Made by a program: the position numbers and the translations under genes. From Collodictyon triciliatum (Eukaryota; CRuMs): 20,191 bases of DNA. How positions within the stretch are numbered: position 1 is the stretch's first letter; the number at the start of each line of letters is the position of its first letter. The stretch covers positions 1 through 20,191 of the forward strand of contig JBHJMP010001253.1 in assembly GCA_043381765.1 (NCBI GenBank), read 5' to 3'. This document shows positions 1-8,611 of the stretch, one piece after another. Below the pieces are notes generated by a model. That model saw nothing but the letters and a program-made list of their open reading frames with translations. It was not told the DNA's origin and searched no databases.

Positions 1-117
1 CTCTTCTCTTCTCTTCTCTTCTCTTCTCTTCTCTTCTCTTCTCTTCTCTTCTCTTCTCTTCTCTTCTCTTCTCTTCTCTTCTCTTCTCTTCTCTCCTCTT
101 CTCTCCTCTTCTCTTCC
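1..117 (+). repeat. (CTCTT)n microsatellite
   Basis: A near-perfect pentanucleotide array of about 23 units runs from the first base and degrades to CTCTC variants near position 95. It is cut by the window edge. It lies 85 bases upstream of the coiled-coil gene start and is pyrimidine-rich on the coding strand. A good acceptor-like sequence (CTTCTCCACAG, about 137-147) follows, so the array could lie inside a 5'UTR intron as an oversized polypyrimidine tract. That role is inference. Confidence 0.95.
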
Positions 118-125
118 TGAAACAC

Positions 126-206
126 ATGCCTCCCCTTCTCCACAGAGCGCCGATCAAGCAAACGCCCAGCAGCTGCTGCCCAGCCACCGAATCCCAGCCA
201 GCATGA
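126..206 (+). other. Upstream ORF overlapping the main start (ATGA)
   Basis: An ATG at 126 opens a 26-codon frame whose TGA (204-206) overlaps the ATG (203-205) of the long coiled-coil ORF in an ATGA arrangement. If transcription starts upstream of 126, this is a uORF whose termination sits exactly on the main start, as in termination-reinitiation. If instead an intron ends at the CTTCTCCACAG acceptor near 147, the uORF is removed. The sequence does not decide between the two. Confidence 0.4.
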
Positions 207-3200
207 GCGCACCCGGCATGAAGCCGATTGTCCCGCTGCTGCCTTTGGACCGCCTTCCCCCACCCGTCGAGTCCAACCCGCCCCCAAACACCGCCTCCCG
301 AGACGATTCGGACGTCGAGACCGAAGCCGATGTCTCCATCTCCACCGACATCGATGCTGCGGCCGCTGCAGACGTTGCCCCGGCCTCTCCCATGCCCGAG
401 CCGCCCGTCTCCAATGCAAACCTGCCCAGATACGCCCAAGAGAAGCATCCAAACCCGACACAGACGCCCACTCGCACAACCCCGCAAAAGGCAGTGGCCC
501 GCCCAACTCCGATTTCCGAGACGCACGTCGCAAAGACTCCGCCCTATCGCCCAATCCTCACAGGCCCAAACGCCTCAACCACAAGCACAACGCCAAACTC
601 CACTCCAAACCCCACTCCAAATGCCGCTGCAGCCTCGGTCAGTGCACCCCGGCCCCAAAAACCCTTCATACACGTCGCCCATTCATACGAAGACAAACGC
701 GTTGATGTTGCTGCTGTTGCTGCTGCTGCTCTTCTGCGCCAACAACAAGCTCCTGCTGCCTCCACACCCGAAAAGACCTGGTTTCCTGATCAACATCATC
801 CCCATGACACCCACTCAGGCCCGACATCGGCTATTCCCTTCAATCACCAAAGGAACTCCTCTCCCAACACAAAGTTCCCGCCACAGAGACAGTCTCACTC
901 GTCTCCCTCTGTCTCGGCCCCAAAACCCTCGGGCCCGCTTGATCTCCATTATCGCCATCAGGTCCCTCCCCAAACAGAGGATTTTATCTCCCGGAATATG
1001 CTCTACACCACCCAACCTCCTCAAAATGCCCCTCAGTACCAACAAACTCAGATGCCTAGACACGAGTCCCCTCAACAACGCTACGAGGCATGGGCTGTGA
1101 AAACTCCTGATCAGCGCGTAGCTCATGGTAGAACTTCACCTTATCCTGACCCCCTCCCTTCAGACGTTTCCAATCAGGCTTCCTTTGCAAATACATCTCA
1201 GCTATACTCAAACAGCTCATATTATACTTCCCAAAGTCGCTCAAACTCCCCGAATGCTCCTACCCGCCCTAAACCGACGTCTACACCCCAGTCTTTTTTT
1301 AATGCTTCGTCTCAGAATCAAGAGATAATTGAGATGAGATTGCGACTGAAAGAGCTCGAGCAGTATCGAGAAAAGTACAGGGATATTGTTGATCACGTTC
1401 GTTTTCTAGAGTCCAAGATTGTAGCACTAAATTCTACTGTGGAATCTTTGGAGACAGAAGTTCGGCTAAGAGGAGATACAATTGAACAACTTAACCAGCG
1501 CTTGAGAGATTCTTCAAAAACCATTCAAAAGCCAAACATCATCGTCAAGGAAACCATACATCCCGCTTTGCGCTCTTCCTTAAATGCTGTGGACTTGAAT
1601 TCTGGCATCCCTGAATCAAATGCGACTATTTCCCCTGAGGCGTATGGTGCCCTGTTTAACAAAGTTCAATCTTTAGAAGCTGCTCTTATTCAGGCTCAAG
1701 CAGGGATTCCATCAAAAGATCAATATGTATTAGAGCTGGAAAAAAAATCAAGAATCTTGGAGAAAGAACTCAAAGTATTTATTTTTCATTTATTCGATCA
1801 AATAACTCGGATTACATCTGCATTTTTCAATAAATTTTCAGTGCTTGTTATATTGATTTTTCCTTTTATCATTCTTTAATTCAACTGGTTTGATATTGCC
1901 TTCTTATGAGGATTCCTGTCACAGTTTTTTTTTTTAAAAAAAAAATAAACATTTTATTTTCATATCCTCATTTATATCATATGATCTTTATACTTTTACA
2001 TGTTTAATCCTGACCTAGCTTCGAATTGTTTGTCGTCTTAAAATATAATTTTTTTTTAAAAAAAAAATTATATAGGAGATAGCCGCACAATTAGCAACAT
2101 CCACTGACGAGAATCAAAGGCAGCAATCTCTAGCTATTCAGAAAGTATACGAATCCCGCGAAATTGCTGAAGCTACACATAAGGAACTACAACTTAAGGT
2201 TCTGAATATTTGTCACTTTTATTCTTAAAGTCTATATAATGGATACGAGTAAAACATCCATGAATTTAGCTGTAATTATTTTTTGAATCATTATATATTC
2301 CTTTATCTCCAACACGAAAAAAAAAAATCATTTATTCGATTAAGGGAAGGAAGGGTTTTTAGATTTTTCTACAGTCCGACGTAATTGAACACAAACATTT
2401 TTGAAATAATCATAACAATACTGCAGATAAAGGAAGTGAATGCCCTTCAGCACAAAGTTGAAGAAATGAAACCATATATTTACTATTCCGAAGAATCCAG
2501 CAAGCATATTCGAAAGCTTGAAGAGCAAATTCGGCATTACCAGTCAGAAAGGAAGTACTGGGTGAAATATCAATTCAAGAGTGATGCTAATCCCAGCCAA
2601 GGGGACGATATATCTTCCCATCTGTCACAACTTACACTGAGGTTGGTTGAGTGTGAAGCACAGTTAGAGGCAAAAGAAAGCAAGATTTTAAAGTTGCAGG
2701 AAAATTTATCGAAACTAGAAGTCCAATTGGAAGAAAAAGATACACAATCTCGACAACTTTCTGTTCAATTGCAGCTGCTGGATTCAAAAACAAAGATGCA
2801 GGCATATTCACTGGAACTTGCCAACAAAGATGAACACATCCACCTGTTGGAGAAACGCATCCGGGTGATTGGAGAGGAAATGAGCCTCCGCGAAAAAGAC
2901 TGGAAACATACTTTCTCAGAATTGAAACGAAAGCTTGATGACACCCAACAGCTCATGAAACTCAAGGATTCAAAGTATCAGCTACTGCAGTACGAACTGG
3001 ACCACAGAATCGTCAACCATCGCAAAGAGTTGGAGACCGACCAAGCACAGATTTCTGTCCTGGTAAACGAGCTTGCATCAAGGAATGCTGTTCTGCTCCA
3101 CAACCAGGCCATCGTCTCGAGGGCCAGAGACGGACTCGACCACTCCTCTGTCATAGTCGACCTTGTAGAAAGATTTGAGAAAGTGGAACGAGAACGCATT

Positions 3201-3503
3201 AACCAAACGATTCTCATAGAACGGCTCCAGAATGAGATTGCAGCAAACTCTATCGGGGTGCAACCTTCCTCTGTGTCGAACGGGCTTGCATCTCTCGATA
3301 CCGAGGAAGGTGCTGACGACCTTTCAAGCTTTGTTGGAGACATTGCGAAGGAACTTACTGCCCGGCTTCGGAATAAATCAGTGGAATTGAACAGAATGAA
3401 GGCCCGCACTGCTGTTTTGACTAAAGAACTTTTACGATACCGCACTTCAACTTCTCAGCTCGAACATCAAATCGTCGAATCTGTTCAAAGACCCCAGGCC
3501 TAA
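203..3503 (+). CDS. Coiled-coil protein with low-complexity N-terminus, 3 exons
   Basis: Exons are 203-1774, 2076-2198 and 2427-3503, all joined in phase 0, giving 923 residues. The introns (301 and 228 nt) end in ATATAG and CTGCAG; the donors are GTATTT and GTTCTG. Residues 1 to about 365 are rich in Pro, Ser, Thr, Gln and Asn, with an Ala run over a GCT repeat near 710-731. From about residue 370 the protein is mostly heptad-like coiled coil (LKELEQYREKY, LESKIVALNSTVESLETEV, then nearly all of exons 2 and 3), ending in a basic segment with RLRNKSVELNRMKAR. There is no membrane segment or catalytic motif. The architecture suits a scaffold, centrosome/basal-body or vesicle-tether protein, but no family is recognised. 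The start is the first ATG of the long frame and overlaps the stop of a short upstream ORF. Exon joins are supported by frame continuity and coiled-coil continuity; exon 2 (41 codons) has no stop and the same character. Confidence 0.75.
1925..1945. repeat. T11-A10 palindromic tract in intron 1
   Basis: Eleven T followed by ten A form a self-complementary tract inside intron 1 of the coiled-coil gene. A second, longer one lies 98 bases downstream in the same intron. Confidence 0.8.
2043..2073. repeat. A/T inverted repeat just before a 3' splice site
   Basis: ATATAA-T9-A10-TTATAT is an almost perfect palindrome with 15-nt arms and one extra A. It ends two bases before the exon 2 junction (AG at 2074-2075). 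In the RNA it could fold into a hairpin covering the polypyrimidine tract. Confidence 0.8.
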
Positions 3504-3870
3504 CCAATATGCCTCCAGTGGCGATGTCTTCTTCCTTCTTTTTTTTTCTCATATCCACCTTTCCTTGGCTAATTTTTTTTGCAAATGTCTTCCATCGATT
3601 CCTCCTCTCTGCCCACGCTAAACCGCTTTTGCACTCCCAAACACAAGGCATTGATAAAAACACAAAACGGCCAAACGCGGTAGGGTAGCGGAGCCGAAAA
3701 AAATTAGAGAGCCATTTTTAAATCTGGAAATTTTGTATATATATTAATTTTTCACTATGAACGTGTTTTTACTCATGTTACACGGATCAGTAAAATTGAT
3801 TATACATATCTTAAGTACAAAGTGATGCTTTTACTACAGAATCAGGTTCTAGTACAAGTTTTCGATGCCA

Positions 3871-3952
3871 TCGTGCCATATAAACTGAAATAACTCAACA
3901 GCTAAGACTTTTAGAATAAAAAAAAAATATAAACTGAAATAAAACCGAAAAA
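3871..3952 (+). mobile_element. Tiny poly(A)-tailed insertion (outer), itself interrupted
   Basis: The direct repeat AAGTTTTCGATGCCA occurs at 3856-3870 and 3953-3967. Between the copies lies a segment ending in AAAACCG plus A(n). Removing the inner insertion leaves about 33 bases of outer element: TCGTGCC, the 16-base unit at 3878-3893, then the A-rich end. The 15-bp flanking repeat and terminal A-run fit a target-site duplication made by target-primed reverse transcription with extreme 5' truncation. The source is unknown. Confidence 0.7.
3894..3926 (+). mobile_element. Nested tiny poly(A)-tailed insertion (inner)
   Basis: The 16-bp repeat ATATAAACTGAAATAA at 3878-3893 and 3927-3942 brackets 33 bases that end TTTTAGAATAAA then A(n). 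The insertion splits the outer element, so it is the younger event. Its 3' end (AATAAA next to an A-run) resembles a polyadenylated transcript end but differs from the TCGAATAAAGG type seen elsewhere in the window. Confidence 0.75.
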
Positions 3953-4229
3953 AAGTTTTCGATGCCAAAAATGAAATGGATTCGAATTAATTAATAGAAG
4001 TCATAAAAATGGAAATAATCGAATTCAATATCGATAAATTTGGAAGAGAATCCAAACTCGCATAAACACTTAAAAACACTCACAACCTGTCTGGAATTCC
4101 ATGTTTGACACCATGGTATTCTACCCAGTCCAACCACTTTGAATCCAGTATCATCATCAACTGCACACAGCTTCTACAGCACAATCGGCGCCACCAGAAC
4201 CGAAACAAACACACATTACAACAATTGCA

Positions 4230-4739
4230 ATGCCACCCGCGCCTGGAGCTGGAAAGAAGCCTCCAAAGTCCCCTGCCACAACTGCCGCTAAGGAGGCATC
4301 CTTAGCCCCAGAAAAAGTCGCTTCCTAGACGGTCAAGGAGTCGAGCACAGATTCGTCCGAAGTGAAGAGGCGTGCCAAGCGTGCAGAGACATACTTGTCA
4401 TACATTTACAAAGTCCTCCAGCAAGTTCACCCAAAGACTGGTATCTCACAGCGTGCGATGGCAATCATGAACTCATTCATCAACGATACATTCGACCACA
4501 TTGTCTCAGAGACTGGTCGTCTTGCTCGCATCAAAAATGGCGGGACTCTGTCCTCACGCGAGTTGCAAACATCCGTTCGTCTGATTCTTCCTGGAGAACT
4601 TGCTAAGCACACTGTCTTGGAAGGGACCAAAGCTATAAGCAAGTACAACAGCTCAGGAACGCCCGCCTCAGCCTTAACCAGTGATGGAGTTTATCTCATC
4701 CTTCACAGTGAAACACGCCCGCATTCTTCGCTACTCTGA
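4230..4739 (+). pseudogene. Histone H2B copy with in-frame TAG
   Basis: From the ATG at 4230 the frame encodes a Pro/Lys/Ala-rich H2B-like tail (MPPAPGAGKKPPKSPATTAA). It hits TAG at 4326-4328, then continues in the same frame through a complete H2B fold: [37 protein letters not shown] and [20 protein letters not shown]. The next ATG after the TAG is inside the fold (4458), and the codon at 4362 is GTG, so re-initiation would lose helix alpha-1. The usual stop after KYNSS is absent and the frame runs on about 27 codons into an inserted element (from 4709). The loop that is normally AAYNKKSTIS reads [10 protein letters not shown]. This is best read as a decayed H2B paralogue. TAG readthrough or an assembly error at 4326 are alternatives. 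The fold remains uninterrupted, so decay is recent or selection partly persists. Confidence 0.75.
4326..4328 (+). other. Premature TAG in H2B frame
   Basis: Codon 33 from the ATG at 4230 is TAG (context GCT TCC TAG ACG). A 12-nt GT...AG segment ends here, but it is far too short to be an intron. A 61-nt GT...AG candidate (4268-4328) would break the frame. Confidence 0.85.
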
Positions 4740-4995
4740 CCGCAAGCGAAGAGAGATGTGGGAATGTGTCGTGCGATATCTCCCACAGCATATCCAATCC
4801 CTGCCACCCACGCAGCCAATCAACCAGTTGGGTCGCCCACCTGACCAACTCGCCATCACTGACATCTTTCCAGTGCTAGCCTCTCCATAGTTGCGTCTTC
4901 TCCTTACTCGCGTTTGCTCTCTCCCATGCGCTCCCATCCCGCCCCTTTGTATGGCATAACCTCGCTACACTTTGAATCGAATAAAGGGAAAAAAA
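4709..4995 (+). mobile_element. 287-bp 5'-truncated retroposed fragment with poly(A) end
   Basis: The direct repeats ATCCTTCACAG at 4698-4708 and 4996-5006 flank a 287-base segment ending TCGAATAAAGGG plus A(n). Its first 182 bases are open in one frame and stop at TAG 4888-4890, giving [20 protein letters not shown] and a Pro-rich tail. About 80 bases of UTR-like sequence then lead to AATAAA and the A-run. This is the expected form of a 5'-truncated LINE, or of a retroposed mRNA end carrying the C-terminus of an ORF. No reverse-transcriptase motif remains, so the parent is not identified. The same 3' end occurs on much shorter insertions at 7741 and 18456, which makes this the longest family member in the window. 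It interrupts the 3' end of the H2B frame. Confidence 0.7.
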
Positions 4996-5190
4996 ATCCT
5001 TCACAGAATCCTCACAAATTTCATCTGTATCATCCCTTCGCGTACTCGACGAGCCGTCAAGAGAACGCAACAAAATCTATACAACAAATATTGGCAGGCT
5101 TTGTTTGTTTCTTTGTTTGTGTGAGACAAAATTTCCAAGATTGATCTATCCTATACCACGCGCTGTGAATAAATATGGTGAGACCTTGGA

Positions 5191-5246
5191 ACCCCCCCTC
5201 GGTCCTGCACAAAAGTTGAAAGGAAGAATAAAAAAAATAAAATAAA
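5191..5246 (+). mobile_element. Tiny poly(A)-tailed insertion, type B
   Basis: The 16-bp repeat ATGGTGAGACCTTGGA at 5175-5190 and 5247-5262 brackets 56 bases that end GAAAGGAAGAATA and an A-rich tail with TAAA units. The body TCCTGCACAAAA...GAAAGGAAGAATAAA is shared with the insertion at 5500, so both derive from the same 3' end, truncated at different points. Confidence 0.82.
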
Positions 5247-5499
5247 ATGGTGAGACCTTGGATACTGGCGGACCAGGTTTACCAATCTTTCGATTGATAT
5301 ACCCCTTCTAGTCTAGAATAAACAGAAAAAAAGAAAAAGGATCAAAACTAATTTCCTTGACGCCCAGAAGTTATCGCAAAATCACATACCTTCTTCCCTA
5401 AGCCCCACTCAGTTAATACTCAACATCGGATGGTCTCTAATCTATGCCGATCAGCACAACCTCGAAGCATTCATATGTACGACTAACCTTTGCTCGATT

Positions 5500-5545
5500 G
5501 TATCTTCACCATCCTGCACAAAATCGAAAGGAAGAATAAAAAAAA
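5500..5545 (+). mobile_element. Tiny poly(A)-tailed insertion, type B
   Basis: The 15-bp repeat AACCTTTGCTCGATT at 5485-5499 and 5546-5560 brackets 46 bases. The last 35 or so match the insertion at 5191 (TCCTGCACAAAA then CGAAAGGAAGAATAAA), with one indel and one substitution. The unique 5' part (GTATCTTCACCA) differs from the other copy (ACCCCCCCTCGG). The parent therefore varies, or one end carries untemplated or chimeric sequence. Confidence 0.82.
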
Positions 5546-6096
5546 AACCTTTGCTCGATTCTATCCGTCCCGTTGTCCTTCTCGACAGCCAGATTGAGGC
5601 TGGACAAACCAGAAAGACCTATGCTTTTTATCTTAAGGGACTCGAATAAATCTTGCTTTACTACTTGCCCTGTCACACTCAATGCCCAGAAAGAAAAAAA
5701 CGAAAGGGTGCAGATGTCCTGATTCAAGCCCATCGCCGCACCTGGGGCTTCAGCCCTATTTTGAGGTATTCTTGTCGGGTGTGTACATATTGGGGAAAAA
5801 AAATTATCTTTTCCAAATAAAATTGTATTCATTGAATGGGAAAGTGTGTCTTCGAATTTGTCACCCTTTCAGCAAGACTAACAAAATCATCGAGCGCGTC
5901 CTCGTCCTGTTGTTGTTTGCTGTCATAATCCCCATGTCCGAAGGAAAGTAATTCCTCGGGATGGTTTTGATCAATACTCCCATGAAGCTGAGAGCGCTTC
6001 AAGTCCTCTTCAATGAAGAAACATCAATTTTCATCACCAATCAATGTAACACTAGAGCGACCATCTGCACCGAAGTAGCAAGATTATTACCTTGTG

Positions 6097-7659
6097 ATGG
6101 ATAGCCGCGAGATGCATAGGTGTGTGAGTCAGCCCGCTGAGATGGATGAATCGCCAAGCTCTCAACAAAATGGAGCCTTCCATCCGTTCACTTCATTTCC
6201 TCGAGACGGAAACAGTTGCGGTGTGTGCCCTTCATCACAGAGCAGTAAGTTTCACCGTGGGCTATATTCACTCAGACAAGAGCGAGACCGACAGCCTAGT
6301 TGGGGCGAATCGTTCAGGCAAGCGACCGTGATATGGTGGAGAGTAATTTGGAGAAGTTTGCCAGTTTTGTATGCAACAACCTTGACCATGTGGGTATACT
6401 ATTCACCAGCGATATTTCTTTCCTCCGAGTTGTTGTGTGATGTCAAGAAGGTTGTTTTTGAACACTTGTTACGGGCAATACGACTGATGCTGTTCTGGGG
6501 CTCTATGGGCCTTACTGCTGTAGAAATATTTAGTTTTCAGTTTGCATCCAAATCTTTGTTATTTGCCCTCGCGCCGGGATATGTATTAGAAAATATTATT
6601 GCTTTCGTAACAGAGTTGCAGTCTCCAATCTACCTGAATGTAGGGTATTTATCTTCCTTGGCATTCCTTGGTCTTGCATTTTACTTGATTTACAAACAAG
6701 AGAAACCAGTGAATAGCAGCCCAGAGCAGGAGTCGCATTATAACATGACAAAGGACGGTTCTGTCTCGGCATTATTCAAAGGGTTGTTGTGCACTTTTGT
6801 TTTGTTAATTTTTGTTTTCATCAATATATTAACAATGTATTTAGGGTCGGAGTTTCATATCCAGATTCTATTTAGAGTTGTACTATTTCCTGTCAGCTTC
6901 GGTTTGTCCAAATGGATGCACACCATGCTAATATTCGATCTCCCACCAGAAAATGCGGAAAGGAGACTATTGCTATATAAGTTGACCAATCATTATATCC
7001 AATTCATTGGGAGAATCCTCTTATCAAATATTGTTGTTGACAGCGTTGTATCTGTCGAATTCATAACGATTAGTTTCATCGTTTCTTTCTTCGAAATGGT
7101 TTACTCAATTACTTTACCTTATCGTGCTGCTGTCTCTTACAAAGCCCAGAATATTCTGGCGTATTTCTCAGTAGTTGTAAAATCTGTATTCATCATGAAA
7201 AATCAAGTGGAACACATTCCTGCCTTCTCTAATGCACAACTAGATCCTAATGTAAACGAAGACCGTATATCCTTCCCGGGGAACGAAACGAATAGCAAAG
7301 AAAAGTATATACAGGCAGCTGTTTCATTCCGATACAAACACATATGTGATGACATAACATCGGAAATACATGGAATAGTAATAGCTCCTTTACTAATGTA
7401 CTTTATTCATCGACTTGTTGTGGATGAATCACTCCAGCCAATACAAAAATTTCAGGATGTTTTGTGGTATGTACTAATACAGTTGTTCTTTGAGTCTTTG
7501 CAGGGCATTGTATCTCTTGGATATGGAGTTCGGAGAAAAAATATCACGCAAATGAATTTCAGCGATTGGAAGCCATCTTCTGGAAAAACAATATATGCAT
7601 GGTCTCTATTGTGTGCCTTCTCTATTCATGTACTTTTGCTCGATAATTTGAATAGCTAA
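6097..7659 (+). CDS. Multi-pass membrane protein of unknown function, single exon
   Basis: The open frame encodes 520 residues from the ATG at 6097; the codon just before, at 6094, is GTG. The first 75 residues are polar and cytosol-like. Hydrophobic segments then lie near 79-101, 126-146, 178-199, 226-250, 256-274, 311-339, 350-367, 426-441, 455-477 and 498-515, so about seven to ten passes. Two loops are long and polar: 200-222, and 368-425 with a potential N-glycosylation site at NET. LPPENAERR at 282-290 is a short charged loop. I recognise no transporter, GPCR or channel signature. Unlike its neighbours, it has no required intron, although a good donor-like GTAAGT sits at about 6244. AATAAATAAA at 7663-7672, just past the stop, is a likely polyadenylation signal. 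It may belong to a lineage-specific paralogue family. Confidence 0.7.
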   Translation: MDSREMHRCVSQPAEMDESPSSQQNGAFHPFTSFPRDGNSCGVCPSSQSSKFHRGLYSLRQERDRQPSWGESFRQATVIWWRVIWRSLPVLYATTLTMWVYYSPAIFLSSELLCDVKKVVFEHLLRAIRLMLFWGSMGLTAVEIFSFQFASKSLLFALAPGYVLENIIAFVTELQSPIYLNVGYLSSLAFLGLAFYLIYKQEKPVNSSPEQESHYNMTKDGSVSALFKGLLCTFVLLIFVFINILTMYLGSEFHIQILFRVVLFPVSFGLSKWMHTMLIFDLPPENAERRLLLYKLTNHYIQFIGRILLSNIVVDSVVSVEFITISFIVSFFEMVYSITLPYRAAVSYKAQNILAYFSVVVKSVFIMKNQVEHIPAFSNAQLDPNVNEDRISFPGNETNSKEKYIQAAVSFRYKHICDDITSEIHGIVIAPLLMYFIHRLVVDESLQPIQKFQDVLWYVLIQLFFESLQGIVSLGYGVRRKNITQMNFSDWKPSSGKTIYAWSLLCAFSIHVLLLDNLNS

Positions 7660-7740
7660 TGGAATAAATAAAACAGTCTGTTACCAAGCTAATGAAAACA
7701 ACTTGCCTCTTTTAAATCATTGAAAATTTCGTTTAATAAT

Positions 7741-7759
7741 TTTTTTCCCTTTATTCGAT
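7741..7759 (-). mobile_element. 19-bp minus-strand insertion of ATCGAATAAAGGG-A(n)
   Basis: The 18-bp repeats AAAATTTCGTTTAATAAT (7723-7740) and AAAATTTCATTTAATAAT (7760-7777) differ at one base. They bracket a segment whose reverse complement is ATCGAATAAAGGG plus an A-run. It matches the 3' end of the 287-bp element at 4709 and of the insertion at 18456, but is inserted in the opposite orientation. The single mismatch suggests some age. Confidence 0.75.
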
Positions 7760-7938
7760 AAAATTTCATTTAATAATGAGATGCAAACTACTAATTCCAA
7801 ACTCTTTTTTCAAATCTACTGAGCTATTTTTATTCTCTACTGAATATCTTTTGGCCTATTTTTCTTTCTGGGTCGACCTTCAATTATAGTTAGAGGCTCC
7901 ATAGTTGAGTCGGCCAGACCCAATCCTTGAGGCTCATT

Positions 7939-8049
7939 AAGAAAAAAGAAAAAAAGAAAAAAAGAAAAAAAGAAAAGAAAAGAAAGAAAAAAGAAAAAGA
8001 AAAAAGAAAAAGAAAAAAGAAAAAGAAAAAAGAAAAAAAAAGAAAAAAT
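7939..8049 (+). repeat. Purine microsatellite, A(4-6)G units
   Basis: An imperfect run of AAAAAG/AAAAAAG/AAAG units with no T or C. It lies in the convergent spacer between two 3' ends. The ORFs it creates on both strands are artefacts. Confidence 0.95.
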
Positions 8050-8611
8050 TAGACTTTTTTAGATGCTTAGGTTTACTATTTTGCTCCTCTCCTTCCCCTT
8101 TTTCTTTCCCTCTTTTTCTAATAAACGAGCCATGCGATACGAGATGGTCTCCCGAGCACATGAACTTATCATAAATCTACTAAATGGAAAGGTGGCTTTA
8201 GTGACAAACTCTATACTAGCACACTCACCCAGCTTGTTCATCTTGTATTAAAAGTATATTTATCTTTCATATACTATCGAAATAAAAAGATATCCGCGAA
8301 TGATAGGCATAGCTTAGGTGGTCTTGGGACCCATGAGATTTCAACACGTTAATTCTGCCCCACAGTGACTTGGATGTAACCTCAATCGATACTTTTATTC
8401 CAATCACTTCGAGAAGTCTCTTGAGTTTTTTTTTTTTTAGCACCGCATGGTTCCTTCATTTTGCATGGAATATCATTTATTGGAAAGGTCGCATCGTAGT
8501 TGATGAGGGATTTATGTTTATTATTGCGTTTGATAGTGAAGTAGAGCATGCTTTGCCTTTGCTTTTGAGTGTCACTGATGATAGGAAGCTATTTCTGATC
8601 GCGATTGGGGG

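Larger units (their letters stand above)
3504..4229. other. AT-rich spacer between coiled-coil gene and H2B copy
   Basis: There are no supportable genes here. The first 170 bases are the 3' flank of the coiled-coil gene. The rest is AT-rich and contains the nested poly(A)-tailed insertions listed separately (3856-3967). A T-rich tract occurs at 3538-3550. No RNA gene was recognised. Confidence 0.6.
5007..6096. other. Spacer with two tiny retro-insertions; no supported gene
   Basis: ORFs here are short and stop-broken, and none shows a recognisable domain. The region contains the insertions at 5191 and 5500, plus a TCGAATAAA motif at about 5643. The last 150 bases are the upstream flank of the membrane-protein gene. 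Confidence 0.55.
7660..8611. other. Convergent spacer
   Basis: This is the 3' flank of the membrane-protein gene (+) and of the transporter (-). It holds the minus-strand micro-insertion at 7741 and a purine microsatellite at 7939-8049. The short ORFs at 8063-8251 and 8370-8615 have no supporting features. A weak stem (TGGGTC near 7869 with GACCCA near 7917) is present but does not fold as a tRNA. Confidence 0.5.

Noticed and set aside
228-1100. 290-codon ORF in another frame over the coiled-coil gene
   Set aside because: A shadow of the Pro/Ser/Gln-rich exon; the 203 frame continues into coiled coil and splices cleanly.
4362-4739. H2B starting at 4362 as an intact tail-less histone
   Set aside because: The codon is GTG, not ATG; the next ATG is inside the histone fold.
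7865-7922. Stem TGGGTC/GACCCA as a tRNA or small RNA
   Set aside because: Too short, with no cloverleaf arms or GTTCRA box.
8063-8251. 62-codon ORF between the converging genes
   Set aside because: Hydrophobic start from a T/C-rich stretch, no conserved motif, and an equally long ORF on the other strand.
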